A stretch of DNA of 18,153 bases from Bacteroidota bacterium (GTDB taxonomy: Bacteria; Bacteroidota; Bacteroidia; Chitinophagales; Chitinophagaceae), in assembly GCA_026391115.1 (NCBI GenBank), contig JAPLER010000069.1, positions 1 through 18,153 of the forward strand, in the 5' to 3' direction. Below are positions 1 through 7,690 of this stretch, in pieces. Position 1 is the stretch's first letter, and the number at the start of each line of letters is the position of its first letter. Both the position numbers and the translations under genes were made by a program. The notes under the pieces were generated by a model. The model did not search any database. It had not been told where the DNA came from and saw nothing but the letters and a program-made list of their open reading frames with translations.

Positions 1-59
1 CTGTAATAGGCCCAAATTCTACATTAATATTTGATGTGGAATTGATAAGTTTTAAATAG
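1..59 (+). CDS. FKBP-type peptidyl-prolyl cis-trans isomerase, C-terminal end (partial)
   Basis: Only the last 18 codons are present. Reading from base 3 gives VIGPNSTLIFDVELISFK followed by a TAG stop at 57-59. This matches the usual end of FKBP domains, where a loop of the type (V/I)PPN(A/S)(T/D)L leads into the final strand LIFDVELL. FKBPs catalyse cis-trans isomerisation of peptidyl-proline bonds and often act in the Bacteroidota periplasm or on the outer membrane as folding helpers. The start, any signal peptide and the active-site aromatic residues lie outside the window, so location and length are unknown. It reads in the same direction as gcvP, 59 bp upstream of it. Confidence 0.8.
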   Translation, partial: VIGPNSTLIFDVELISFK

Positions 60-83
60 AAATCTGTTCCTAGTTAGACAAGT

Positions 84-118
84 ATTAATAATTAATAATT
101 TACAATTCATAATTTTAT
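84..118 (+). repeat. Five 7-bp units with AATT core, abutting the gcvP start codon
   Basis: The bases directly before the gcvP ATG divide into five heptamers: ATTAATA, ATTAATA, ATTTACA, ATTCATA, ATTTTAT. AATT recurs at 90, 97, 104 and 111, exactly every 7 bp. The array fills the space where a ribosome-binding site would sit, and no Shine-Dalgarno sequence is visible. Arrays with the same period occur inside mutL (4421-4448) and inside the glycosyltransferase gene (11177-11240). Confidence 0.7.
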
Positions 119-2971
119 ATGAATCTTTTTCAACAACAATCACACGAATTTCAAGGACGACACATTGGTCCTAACAAAGTTGATACAAAAAAAATGTTGG
201 ACACAATTGGTGTTGCAAGCATTGAAGAGTTAGTTAATAAAACTGTTCCTGAAGCCATTCGTTTAAACCACAATTTAAACATTCCTGCTGCTATTAGCGA
301 GTTTGAATATTTGAACGAGTTAAAGAAAGTTGCATCTAAGAATAAAGTCTTCAAAACATATATTGGGCAAGGGTATTACAACACCATTACACCAAGTGTA
401 ATTCTCAGAAATATTTTTGAAAATCCAGGATGGTACACTCAATATACTCCTTATCAAGCTGAAATTTCTCAAGGTCGTTTAGAGAGTTTGTTAAACTATC
501 AAACAATGATTTGTGACCTTACGGGTTTAGAACTTGCAAACGCTTCTTTACTAGATGAAGCAACAGCAGCAGCAGAAGCAATGTCAATGCTCTTTCATCA
601 AGGTAATAATCCTGCAAAAACAAAGTTTTTTGTAGATGAAACCATCTTCCCTCAAACAAAAGATTTATTAGTAACTCGTTCTACACCTATAGGTATTGAA
701 CTGGTTTTCGGAGATTACAAACAAGCACAATTAGGCGAAAACTTCTTTGGTGCTATTGTTCAATACCCAAATAATAATGGAAGTATTGAGGACTACAAAG
801 CCTTTATTGATAAAGCTCACAGCCTAGGAGCATATATCGTAATGGCTACAGATTTGTTAGCTCTAACTTTATTAACTTCACCAGGTGAGTTAGGTGCTGA
901 TGTTGCTGTTGGTAACTCTCAACGTTTTGGCGTTCCTTTGGGTTATGGCGGTCCACACGCTGCATTTTTTGCAACTAGAGATGAATTTAAAAGAGGTATT
1001 CCTGGTCGTATAATGGGTATTAGCATTGATGCTCAAAACAATCGTGCATTGCGTATGGCTTTACAAACACGTGAGCAGCATATTAAACGTGAAAAAGCTA
1101 CTTCAAATATTTGCACAGCACAAGCTTTATTGGCTAATATGGCTGCAATGTATGCTGTCTATCACGGTGCAGAAGGCTTGAAAAATATTGCTAAACGTGT
1201 TTCAACAATGACAAATGTTTTAAGGAATGCCTTAGCAACATTGGGTTTCAAAAACAATAATCAATTTTTCTTTGACACACTAAACATTTCTTGCGAAGCA
1301 AAAAATATTATTGCAATTGCAGAGAAGCACAATGTAAACTTTAGATTCATCAATGAAACTCAAATTGGTATTTCAATTGATGAAACTACAACGCAAACTG
1401 ACATCTTAGATATCGTTTACATTTTTGCAGAAAGCTTGGGTAACAACGAAGCAGAGATTGAATTTGATAGCGATGATTTGTTGACTAACATTCCAACATT
1501 TGCAACTCGTACTTCAACATTTTTAGAACACGCAGTGTTTAATTCACATCATAGCGAAAGCCAAATGATGCGTTATATTAAACAACTTGAAAACAAAGAT
1601 TTATCTTTAAATACAAGTATGATTTCTTTAGGTAGTTGTACAATGAAATTGAATGCAGCTACAGAAATGATTCCTGTAAGTTGGGCAGAATTTTCTCAAC
1701 TACATCCTTTTGTTCCAGCCAATCAGGCATTGGGTTATAAACAAATTACTGATGAATTAAGTGCTTATCTATGCGAGATTACAGGCTTCGATGCTTGTAG
1801 CTTACAACCTAATAGTGGAGCTCAAGGTGAGTATGCAGGATTATTAACCATTATGGCTTATCATAAAGCAAATAATAATGCTCATAGAAATGTTGTATTA
1901 ATTCCAATTTCAGCACATGGTACTAATCCTGCAAGTGCTGTAATGGTAGGAATGAAAGTAGTAATTGTTAAAAGTAATGAAGATGGAACTATAGATATTG
2001 CTGACTTACGTGCCAAGGCAGAATTACATAAAGATAATTTGGGTGCATTGATGGTTACGTATCCAAGTACTTATGGTGTGTTTGAAGAGGGCATTAAAGA
2101 AATATGCAGTATCGTCCACGAATTTGGTGGACAGGTTTATATGGATGGTGCTAATATGAATGCACAAGTTGGATTGACTTCTCCTGCAACTATTGGTGCT
2201 GACGTTTGTCACTTAAACTTGCATAAAACATTTGCTATTCCTCACGGTGGTGGTGGTCCTGGAATGGGACCAATTTGTGTGAGAGAACATTTAGCAAAAT
2301 ATTTACCTGGTCACGTTTCTCTTGGTGGTAGTAATGCAGTAAGTGCAGCTCCATTTGGCTCTACTTCAATTCTTCTTATAAGCTATGCTTATATAAAAAT
2401 GTTGGGATATGATGGTGTTAAATTGGCAACTGAATATGCTATTTTGAATGCCAATTATATGAAAGCAAGGTTAGAAAAACATTACCCAATTTTATACACA
2501 GGTAAAAATGGAACGGCTGCTCACGAATTTATTGTTGATTTGAGACCTTATAAACAAAGTGCAGGTATTGAAGCAGAAGATGTTGCTAAAAGGCTTATAG
2601 ACTATGGCTTCCACGCACCAACAATGAGTTTCCCTGTTGCTGGAACAATAATGATTGAACCAACAGAAAGTGAAGATAAAGCTGAATTGGATAGATTTTG
2701 TGATGCTTTAATTGCTATTCACAGTGAAATAAAAATGATTGAAGATGGCAAACTAGACAAAACAGATAACCCTTTAAAAAATGCACCACATACACAAGCT
2801 GTTATTTGTGCAAATGAATGGAATCATTCATACTCACGCCAAGAAGCTGCATTTCCTTTGCCTTATGTTGCTCATAATAAATTTTGGGCAAGTGTGGCTC
2901 GTGTAAACAATACTTATGGCGATAGAAATTTAGTATGTGCTTGCGAGCCTACTGAAAGTTATGCTGAATAA
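119..2971 (+). CDS. gcvP: Glycine dehydrogenase (decarboxylating), glycine cleavage P-protein
   Basis: GcvP is the pyridoxal-phosphate enzyme of the glycine cleavage system. It decarboxylates glycine and passes the aminomethyl group to the lipoyl arm of the H-protein in the cytoplasm. The 950-residue product is the single-chain form, close to the E. coli length of about 957, in which N- and C-terminal halves are both PLP-fold domains. The N-terminus has the typical FQGRHIGP. The C-terminal half has the PLP-binding lysine in NLHKTFAIPHGGGGPGMGP (Lys703), and later KMIEDGKLD and a C-terminal NTYGDRNLVCACEP. The ATG start fits because the homologous region begins about ten residues later. No other gcv gene lies in the window; gcvT and gcvH are probably elsewhere. 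A hairpin terminator follows the stop. Confidence 0.98.
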   Translation: MNLFQQQSHEFQGRHIGPNKVDTKKMLDTIGVASIEELVNKTVPEAIRLNHNLNIPAAISEFEYLNELKKVASKNKVFKTYIGQGYYNTITPSVILRNIFENPGWYTQYTPYQAEISQGRLESLLNYQTMICDLTGLELANASLLDEATAAAEAMSMLFHQGNNPAKTKFFVDETIFPQTKDLLVTRSTPIGIELVFGDYKQAQLGENFFGAIVQYPNNNGSIEDYKAFIDKAHSLGAYIVMATDLLALTLLTSPGELGADVAVGNSQRFGVPLGYGGPHAAFFATRDEFKRGIPGRIMGISIDAQNNRALRMALQTREQHIKREKATSNICTAQALLANMAAMYAVYHGAEGLKNIAKRVSTMTNVLRNALATLGFKNNNQFFFDTLNISCEAKNIIAIAEKHNVNFRFINETQIGISIDETTTQTDILDIVYIFAESLGNNEAEIEFDSDDLLTNIPTFATRTSTFLEHAVFNSHHSESQMMRYIKQLENKDLSLNTSMISLGSCTMKLNAATEMIPVSWAEFSQLHPFVPANQALGYKQITDELSAYLCEITGFDACSLQPNSGAQGEYAGLLTIMAYHKANNNAHRNVVLIPISAHGTNPASAVMVGMKVVIVKSNEDGTIDIADLRAKAELHKDNLGALMVTYPSTYGVFEEGIKEICSIVHEFGGQVYMDGANMNAQVGLTSPATIGADVCHLNLHKTFAIPHGGGGPGMGPICVREHLAKYLPGHVSLGGSNAVSAAPFGSTSILLISYAYIKMLGYDGVKLATEYAILNANYMKARLEKHYPILYTGKNGTAAHEFIVDLRPYKQSAGIEAEDVAKRLIDYGFHAPTMSFPVAGTIMIEPTESEDKAELDRFCDALIAIHSEIKMIEDGKLDKTDNPLKNAPHTQAVICANEWNHSYSRQEAAFPLPYVAHNKFWASVARVNNTYGDRNLVCACEPTESYAE

Positions 2972-3003
2972 GAGGAGGAGATCAGTCAATTAATGATATT
3001 AAT

Positions 3004-3035
3004 AACCCTGCACATTGTGTGGGGTTTTTGTTTTA
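3004..3035 (+). terminator. Rho-independent terminator after gcvP
   Basis: A 9-bp stem with two G-T pairs is formed by AACCCTGCA (3004-3012) and TGTGGGGTT (3018-3026), with loop CATTG. It is followed by a T-rich run, TTTTTGTTTT, and lies about 35 bp after the gcvP stop. It should separate gcvP from mutL. Confidence 0.75.
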
Positions 3036-3154
3036 TTGCAAAATTTATTTTATTGTTATTTATAATAATTGTTAAACCAATAACTGATTTTTGCTAGTTT
3101 AAGTTCTACGCATACACTTTGGTGCTTTACAATTACTTTCGCTGCTTTAAGAAT

Positions 3155-3184
3155 AAATTTTACAGACTCGCCTTAGTAAAATTT
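3155..3184. repeat. 9-bp inverted repeat upstream of mutL
   Basis: AAATTTTAC (3155-3163) and GTAAAATTT (3176-3184) are perfect reverse complements separated by 12 bases. The right arm ends 33 bp before the mutL start. It could be a weak hairpin in the leader or an operator; its AT-richness means it could also be chance. Confidence 0.35.
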
Positions 3185-3217
3185 TAGTTTATATAAAAGA
3201 AAATATAGGTTAAAGAA

Positions 3218-5101
3218 GTGTCAGACATCATTCAATTACTACCAGATAATATTGCTAACCAAATAGCTGCAGGCGAAGTTATACAACGCCCTGCAAGTGC
3301 TGTAAAAGAATTACTTGAAAATGCAGTTGATGCAGCTGCAACCGAAATTAAATTATTTATTACCGATGCTGGAAAAGCTCTTATTCAGGTTATAGACAAT
3401 GGAAAAGGAATGAGTGAAACCGATGCTAGAATGGCCTTTGAAAGACACGCCACCAGCAAGATTAAAAATATCGAAGACCTGTTTCATATAAAAACAATGG
3501 GCTTTCGTGGAGAGGCTTTGGCAAGTATTGCAGCTGTGGCACAAGTAGAATTGAAAACAAAAAAGGAAGAAAATACAACTGGCACATACATAGAAATAGA
3601 GAATAGCACTGTTGTTAAACAAGAGCCTTGTGCTTTTAACAATGGTACTAGCATTAGTATGAAAAATTTATTTTTTAATGTCCCTGCCCGTAGGAATTTT
3701 TTGAAAAGCAATAGCGTAGAAATGCGTCATATTGTTGATGAATTTATTCGTGTGGCAATGGCTTTTCCTACAATCTTCTTTTCGTTAACTAGCAATGGAC
3801 AGGAAGTTTTTCATTTAGAAGCGGGTAATCTTAAACAACGTATTGTGCAGGTTTTGGGAAGTAGTTACAATTCCAAATTGGTTCCAGTAAAAGAGCATAC
3901 AGATTATTTAGATGTTTATGGCTTTATTGGCAAGCCTGATACAGCAAAAAAAACACGTGGTGACCAATATTTTTTTGTAAATAATAGGTTTATAAAAAGT
4001 GCTTATTTGAACCACGCTGTAAACACAGCTTATGACAGTTTATTACCAAAAGATAGTTTTCCAAGTTATGTTTTGTTTATTGATTTGGATCCAGAACAAA
4101 TTGACATAAATGTTCACCCAACCAAACAAGAAATAAAGTTTGAAGATGAGAAAATAACTTATGCATTTGTGCAAAGTGCTGTTAAACATGCACTAGCACA
4201 GTTTAGCATTGCACCTAGTTTAGACTTTACGTTAAATGCAGATATACAAAGCCTCTCAGCAGTTAGTAATCCATTTACTGATGAGAAAAAAGATGCAACC
4301 ACATCTAGTAGTCTTTTTAAAACATTTACTCAAAAAAATCAAGCACACTTTATAGAACGCAGTAGTAATAGTGAACTAAAGCACTGGAAGGATTTTTTTA
4401 CGCCAGCTAAAGAAGAATCGGGAGTTAGGAATTGGGAATTGGGAAATAATGAGAAACAAGAAATAAGAAACGAAGAATTTATTACCAAACAGCAAATACC
4501 AAACAGCTTATACGAAGAAAGAGAAATAAAAAGCGAAAAACCTTTTGTACAACTACACAATACTTATATCATTTCTACAACACCCAAAGGTTTTATGTTA
4601 ATTCATCAGCAGTTGGCACATGAAAGAATTTTATATGAACGTTATAGTAAAGCAGCACATCAACAGCAAACTGTTACACAAAAAAGTTTGTTTCCAATTA
4701 ATTTGGAATTAGGTGTTGCAGATGCAGTGTTATTGAATGAATTATTGGATGATGTAAATGCATTAGGATATCACATAGAAACCTTTGGAAACAATAGTTT
4801 TGTAATACAAGGCACACCAGCAGATGTATTGCAAGGCAATGAAAAACACAGTGTTGAATTGTTGCTAGAACAGTTTAAACATTTTACAGGCGAAGTAAAG
4901 TTTAGTAAAAGAGAAAAACTAGTACGCTGCTTAACAAGACAAAATGCCATTAAAGCTGGGCAGCAACTTTCTCAAAAAGAAATGCAAACTTTAATTGAAG
5001 ATTTATTTAGATGTAATACGCCAAATACAACTGTAACAGGCAACCCAACTTTTGTTGAATTTAAAGAAGATTATCTTGATAGAATGTTTACAAAGTGGTA
5101 A
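3218..5101 (+). CDS. mutL: DNA mismatch repair protein MutL
   Basis: MutL is the ATP-driven matchmaker of mismatch repair, linking MutS recognition to strand incision. The N-terminal GHKL ATPase domain (about residues 1-330) shows ELLENAVDA (catalytic Glu31, Asn35), DNGKGM and the lid motif MGFRGEAL, then the S5-fold NVHPTKQEIKF. A variable linker (about 340-445) leads to the C-terminal dimerisation domain. The GTG start is chosen because MSDIIQLLPDNIANQIAAGE is the family's usual beginning. Two oddities: the linker contains an in-frame low-complexity tract at about residues 402-421 made by heptamer repeats, and the metal-binding endonuclease motif DQHA(x2)E(x4)E reads HQQLAHERILYE (His463 replaces Asp). 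The 627-residue length is normal. It converges on msrA, with 27 bp between the stops and no obvious terminator. Confidence 0.97.
   Translation: MSDIIQLLPDNIANQIAAGEVIQRPASAVKELLENAVDAAATEIKLFITDAGKALIQVIDNGKGMSETDARMAFERHATSKIKNIEDLFHIKTMGFRGEALASIAAVAQVELKTKKEENTTGTYIEIENSTVVKQEPCAFNNGTSISMKNLFFNVPARRNFLKSNSVEMRHIVDEFIRVAMAFPTIFFSLTSNGQEVFHLEAGNLKQRIVQVLGSSYNSKLVPVKEHTDYLDVYGFIGKPDTAKKTRGDQYFFVNNRFIKSAYLNHAVNTAYDSLLPKDSFPSYVLFIDLDPEQIDINVHPTKQEIKFEDEKITYAFVQSAVKHALAQFSIAPSLDFTLNADIQSLSAVSNPFTDEKKDATTSSSLFKTFTQKNQAHFIERSSNSELKHWKDFFTPAKEESGVRNWELGNNEKQEIRNEEFITKQQIPNSLYEEREIKSEKPFVQLHNTYIISTTPKGFMLIHQQLAHERILYERYSKAAHQQQTVTQKSLFPINLELGVADAVLLNELLDDVNALGYHIETFGNNSFVIQGTPADVLQGNEKHSVELLLEQFKHFTGEVKFSKREKLVRCLTRQNAIKAGQQLSQKEMQTLIEDLFRCNTPNTTVTGNPTFVEFKEDYLDRMFTKW
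4421..4448. repeat. Heptamer repeat array inside the mutL linker
   Basis: Four 7-bp units, GGAGTTA, GGAATTG, GGAATTG and GGAAATA, are followed to about 4480 by a purine-rich imperfect stretch of GAGAAAC/GAAATAA type. On the minus strand the core reads CAATTCC, so it resembles the AATT-core heptamers at 84-118 and 11177-11240, but inverted relative to the second. It is read in frame as VRNWELGNNEKQEIRNEE, sequence not expected of MutL. Confidence 0.65.
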
Positions 5102-5128
5102 GACTAATTACAAACTATAATTTGAGAT

Positions 5129-5788
5129 TTAATGCTTCTTTAGTTTATTCTTAAATGCCTTCTCAAACTTTTCTAATTTAGGTGCAATAACTATTCTGCA
5201 ATATCCATTTGTACTACCATTGTTGTTAAAGTAATTTTGATGATAATCTTCGGCAGCATAAAAATTGGTAAAGGGCTCAACAGCAGTAACTATAGCTTTA
5301 TCAAATGCTTTAACACTATCTAAAGTGGCTTTATACTTTTCTGCTTTTTCTTTTTGCTCCTGAGTATGATAAAATATTACACTTCTATATTGTGGACCAT
5401 GATCGGCTCCTTGTTGGTTTAATGTTGTTGGATCATGGGTTTTCCAAAACACTTCAAGCAATTCATCATAAGTAATTTTAATTGGGTCATAAATAATTTG
5501 TAATGCTTCTGCATGTCCAGTTGTTTTATTGCAAACTTGCTCATAGCTTGGATTTACAACAGCCCCTCCACTATAACCACTTGTAACTTTTACTACACCT
5601 TCAAGCTGTTGAAATATAGCTTCGGTACACCAAAAACATCCATTGCCCAAAGTTGCTACTCGTAAATTACTATCTAGCTGAATTGTTGTTGTAGGTAACT
5701 TATCTTCCATTTTTTTTGATTTATTTTTTTGAGCACAAGACATTAAACTCATACTCACCATTATCAAACTCAATATAATCTTCTGCAT
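5129..5788 (-). CDS. msrA: Peptide-methionine (S)-S-oxide reductase, lipoprotein form
   Basis: MsrA reduces the S-form of methionine sulfoxide in oxidised proteins. The 219-residue product begins with a lipoprotein signal, hydrophobic IILSLIMVSMSLMSC with Cys18 as the lipidated residue. It is therefore probably anchored to the periplasmic side of a membrane rather than cytoplasmic. The catalytic motif GCFWCTEA has Cys51 (nucleophile) and Cys54. Other family signatures are SGYSGG, GHAEALQIIYDP, DPTTLNQQGADHGPQYRS and AEDYHQNYF; a late Cys in NGYCR could serve as resolving residue. It is the last gene of a probable minus-strand operon, 46 bp after the thioesterase gene. Confidence 0.96.
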   Translation of the reverse strand: MQKIILSLIMVSMSLMSCAQKNKSKKMEDKLPTTTIQLDSNLRVATLGNGCFWCTEAIFQQLEGVVKVTSGYSGGAVVNPSYEQVCNKTTGHAEALQIIYDPIKITYDELLEVFWKTHDPTTLNQQGADHGPQYRSVIFYHTQEQKEKAEKYKATLDSVKAFDKAIVTAVEPFTNFYAAEDYHQNYFNNNGSTNGYCRIVIAPKLEKFEKAFKNKLKKH

Positions 5789-5834
5789 AAAATAATTTTA
5801 AATAGTTACGCAAATTGTTTTTTAACCTTACAAA

Positions 5835-6356
5835 TTATTTTTCTTCAGGAAAAAACAAAGCTTTTAACTCGTTGGCATCATTAGGTTTTAACTTGCCGCC
5901 TAAAATTAATCTCAATTGTCTTCGTCGCATTGCACCTTCAAACATAGATTGTTCTTCGGCTGTTTGAGGTACTAGCTGAGGAACAAGTCTTGGTTTATTA
6001 TTAGGATCAAGAGCTACAAAAGTAAAATATGCTTCATTGCTTTCGTATTTGTATTGATGCAAATTGTCTTCGCCCCAAACCTTCAAGTGTATTTCCATAC
6101 TTGTATTAAATGCACGAGTAACCTTGGCTTCAATATGAACTATATTTCCCAATTTTATTGGCGTTTTAAAACTTAAATTATCTACACTTGCTGTCATACA
6201 AGGAGCGTTGGAATGCTTTACTGCAACCATTCCTGCTGCAATATCCATCCAATACATTAATCTACCACCCATTAAATTACCAAATGTATTTGTGTCATTT
6301 GGTAATACAATTTCATTCATTACTGTAAAGCTATCTTTTACAAATTTTGATTCCAT
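5835..6356 (-). CDS. Acyl-CoA thioesterase, hotdog fold (YciA/BFIT-like)
   Basis: The 173-residue product is a single hotdog-fold domain of the cytosolic acyl-CoA hydrolase type, which splits acyl-CoA into free fatty acid and CoA. The family signature is NDTNTFGNLMGGRLMYWMD (about residues 20-38), with the active-site region around the Asn/Asp and the helix beginning MGG. TASVDNLSFKTPIKLGNIV is the conserved central strand-loop region. The C-terminal tail contains a basic stretch, AMRRRQLRLILG, often seen in Bacteroidota members. It starts 21 bp after the lpxD-like gene stop and precedes msrA by 46 bp on the same strand, which suggests cotranscription. The physiological chain-length preference cannot be read from the sequence. 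Confidence 0.9.
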   Translation of the reverse strand: MESKFVKDSFTVMNEIVLPNDTNTFGNLMGGRLMYWMDIAAGMVAVKHSNAPCMTASVDNLSFKTPIKLGNIVHIEAKVTRAFNTSMEIHLKVWGEDNLHQYKYESNEAYFTFVALDPNNKPRLVPQLVPQTAEEQSMFEGAMRRRQLRLILGGKLKPNDANELKALFFPEEK

Positions 6357-6377
6357 TTCTATTAAATTATTTAATCA

Positions 6378-7322
6378 TTAATTCATCATCTTTTTCCAAA
6401 GTTCAGGAATGCGTTTTACCCAAACCATTTCTCTTTTCTTTTCGCTAAAATTAATTGCTGGAGTACCCCAATATACTGCATTTCCAGCCATATTCCCAAC
6501 AACACCACTTTGCCCCATAACCACTGCACCACTTCCAATAGTAATGGTTTTGTTTACACCTACTTGTCCCCAAAGTGTAACACCATCTTCAATTACAGTC
6601 GCACCTGCAATACCTACTTGTGCTGCAAATAAGCAATTTTTACCAATACTTACATCGTGTCCTATATGCACTTGATTATCCATAACAGTTCCTGCACCAA
6701 TGCGTGTGCTAGCAGTAACGCCTCTATCAATGGTGCAGCCACTGCCAATTTCAACATTATCTTCTATCTCAACATTACCACAACTTTTCATTCTTTTATA
6801 CCAATGTTCTCTGTTCTTTTTTGTGTTATAATAAAATGCATCACTGCCAATTACAGTTCCACTTTGTATAACAACGTTGTTGCCAATTACAGTGTAATCT
6901 CTTATCGTTACATTTGGATGAATAACACAGCCAGAACCAATTGTAACATAATTACCAATAAAAACACCTGACATAATAATACTTGTAGAATCAATAATTG
7001 CAGTATCACTAATTGCTTTTGTGCTTGCAACAAATGGTCTAAAGGTATCTACAATTTTTAAGTATGCTTCAAACGGTGCATCAGTTATTAAAAGTGTTTT
7101 ACCGCTTGGTATTTCTACATTTGAATTATTGATGATGATAATAGTTGCAGCACTTTGCAAGCATTTGTCATAGTATTTTGGATGATCAACAAAGCATATA
7201 TCTCCAGCTTCTACTTTATGAATTTCATTAATACCAGTTGCTACATTTTTTTCGTTGCCAATAACTGTTGCATTAATTAATGATGCTATTGATTGCATTG
7301 AAAGTGATGATGAAAATTTCAT
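6378..7322 (-). CDS. lpxD: LpxD-like UDP-3-O-acylglucosamine N-acyltransferase
   Basis: LpxD transfers a 3-hydroxyacyl chain from acyl carrier protein to the 2-amino group of UDP-3-O-acylglucosamine, an early step of lipid A synthesis. The N-terminal ~100 residues resemble the uridine-binding LpxD domain. Residues about 105-290 form a left-handed beta-helix of hexapeptide repeats (IGSGCVIHPNVTI, IGNNVVIQSGTVIG and so on). GSDAFYY, IDRGVTAST and NQVHIGH, the last bearing the expected catalytic histidine, are all present. At 314 residues it is shorter than typical LpxD (about 340). Bacteroidota often carry a second, shorter LpxD paralogue, so this may be the paralogue rather than the main enzyme. 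It is first in a probable operon with the thioesterase and msrA. Confidence 0.85.
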   Translation of the reverse strand: MKFSSSLSMQSIASLINATVIGNEKNVATGINEIHKVEAGDICFVDHPKYYDKCLQSAATIIIINNSNVEIPSGKTLLITDAPFEAYLKIVDTFRPFVASTKAISDTAIIDSTSIIMSGVFIGNYVTIGSGCVIHPNVTIRDYTVIGNNVVIQSGTVIGSDAFYYNTKKNREHWYKRMKSCGNVEIEDNVEIGSGCTIDRGVTASTRIGAGTVMDNQVHIGHDVSIGKNCLFAAQVGIAGATVIEDGVTLWGQVGVNKTITIGSGAVVMGQSGVVGNMAGNAVYWGTPAINFSEKKREMVWVKRIPELWKKMMN

Positions 7323-7339
7323 TATTTTAAAATTAAAAA

Positions 7340-7347
7340 CAAAAGTA
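7340..7347 (-). promoter_or_regulatory. Bacteroidota -7 promoter box before the lpxD-like gene
   Basis: On the minus strand the sequence is TACTTTTG, an exact match to the Bacteroidota -7 consensus TAnnTTTG. It ends 18 bp before the ATG, so a transcript starting about 7 bp further on would have a leader of roughly 10 bases. No clear -33 TTTG element is visible. The inferred transcript would cover lpxD, the thioesterase gene and msrA. Confidence 0.5.
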
Positions 7348-7616
7348 AGTGCAAGTAGGAGTATAATTTTTTTTTGTAATGGATTATTATTGATATAAAA
7401 AAGTAATTGCTTAAAACGTAATCATAGTAATGCTTTCAACGAAATGGAAAATGTTTTCTATGTTTATTGTGAATAATGATACTGCTCAATTCACATTTTA
7501 ATTTTTTTATGTTGATAAAAAAATGCACCTATTTTTTTGTAGTTATAAAAACTATATCTAACATTGTGTTGCGAATGAAATATTTCGCGTACTTACTAAC
7601 CCATCCATATACAAAG

Positions 7617-7639
7617 TCCCGCTTTAGCGGGATTTTTTT
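7617..7639 (+). terminator. Rho-independent terminator with no upstream gene on its strand
   Basis: TCCCGC (7617-7622) pairs with GCGGGA (7627-7632) around the tetraloop TTTA and is followed by seven Ts. It works only in the plus direction, because the other side has no T run. The nearest upstream gene, lpxD, reads the opposite way. Confidence 0.85.
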
Positions 7640-7657
7640 ATTGAATATAATTTATTT

Positions 7658-7665
7658 TATATTTG
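7658..7665 (+). promoter_or_regulatory. Bacteroidota -7 promoter box before rluE
   Basis: TATATTTG matches TAnnTTTG exactly. It lies just downstream of the terminator and 25 bp before the TTG start, giving a predicted leader of about 19 bases. The -33 element is unclear; a TTG at 7641-7643 is somewhat too close. Confidence 0.5.
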
Positions 7666-7690
7666 CTTGAAACCACTATAAATAAAGGCT

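Larger units (their letters stand above)
7323..7690. other. Gene-poor region between divergent lpxD and rluE genes
   Basis: No convincing gene was found in these 368 bp. The region holds the minus-strand -7 box for lpxD (7340-7347), long T and A runs, a small hairpin GCGAA/TTCGC (7571-7575 and 7584-7588), a plus-strand terminator (7617-7639) and the -7 box for rluE (7658-7665). A 64-codon open frame across 7476-7670 runs through the terminator and looks spurious. The terminator has no plus-strand gene upstream, which leaves room for a small RNA. Confidence 0.5.

Noticed and set aside
2972..3095. Strong GAGGAGGAGA after the gcvP stop, followed by an ATG (2993) and a hydrophobic 34-codon frame
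   Set aside because: The purine run is too far (about 11-14 bases) from the ATG, the frame runs through the gcvP terminator hairpin, and Bacteroidota rarely rely on such sites.
5102..5128. Possible fourth heptamer array between mutL and msrA
   Set aside because: AATT-like cores at 5106, 5113 and 5119 are not evenly spaced and too few to distinguish from chance.
6409..6971. Two plus-strand open frames opposite the lpxD-like gene (88 and 104 codons)
   Set aside because: They are antisense shadows; the repetitive hexapeptide codons of lpxD keep the opposite frame open.
7476..7670. 64-codon plus-strand open frame
   Set aside because: It reads through a strong terminator and a promoter box, resembles no family, and has the Phe/Ile/Lys composition expected of AT-rich noncoding DNA.
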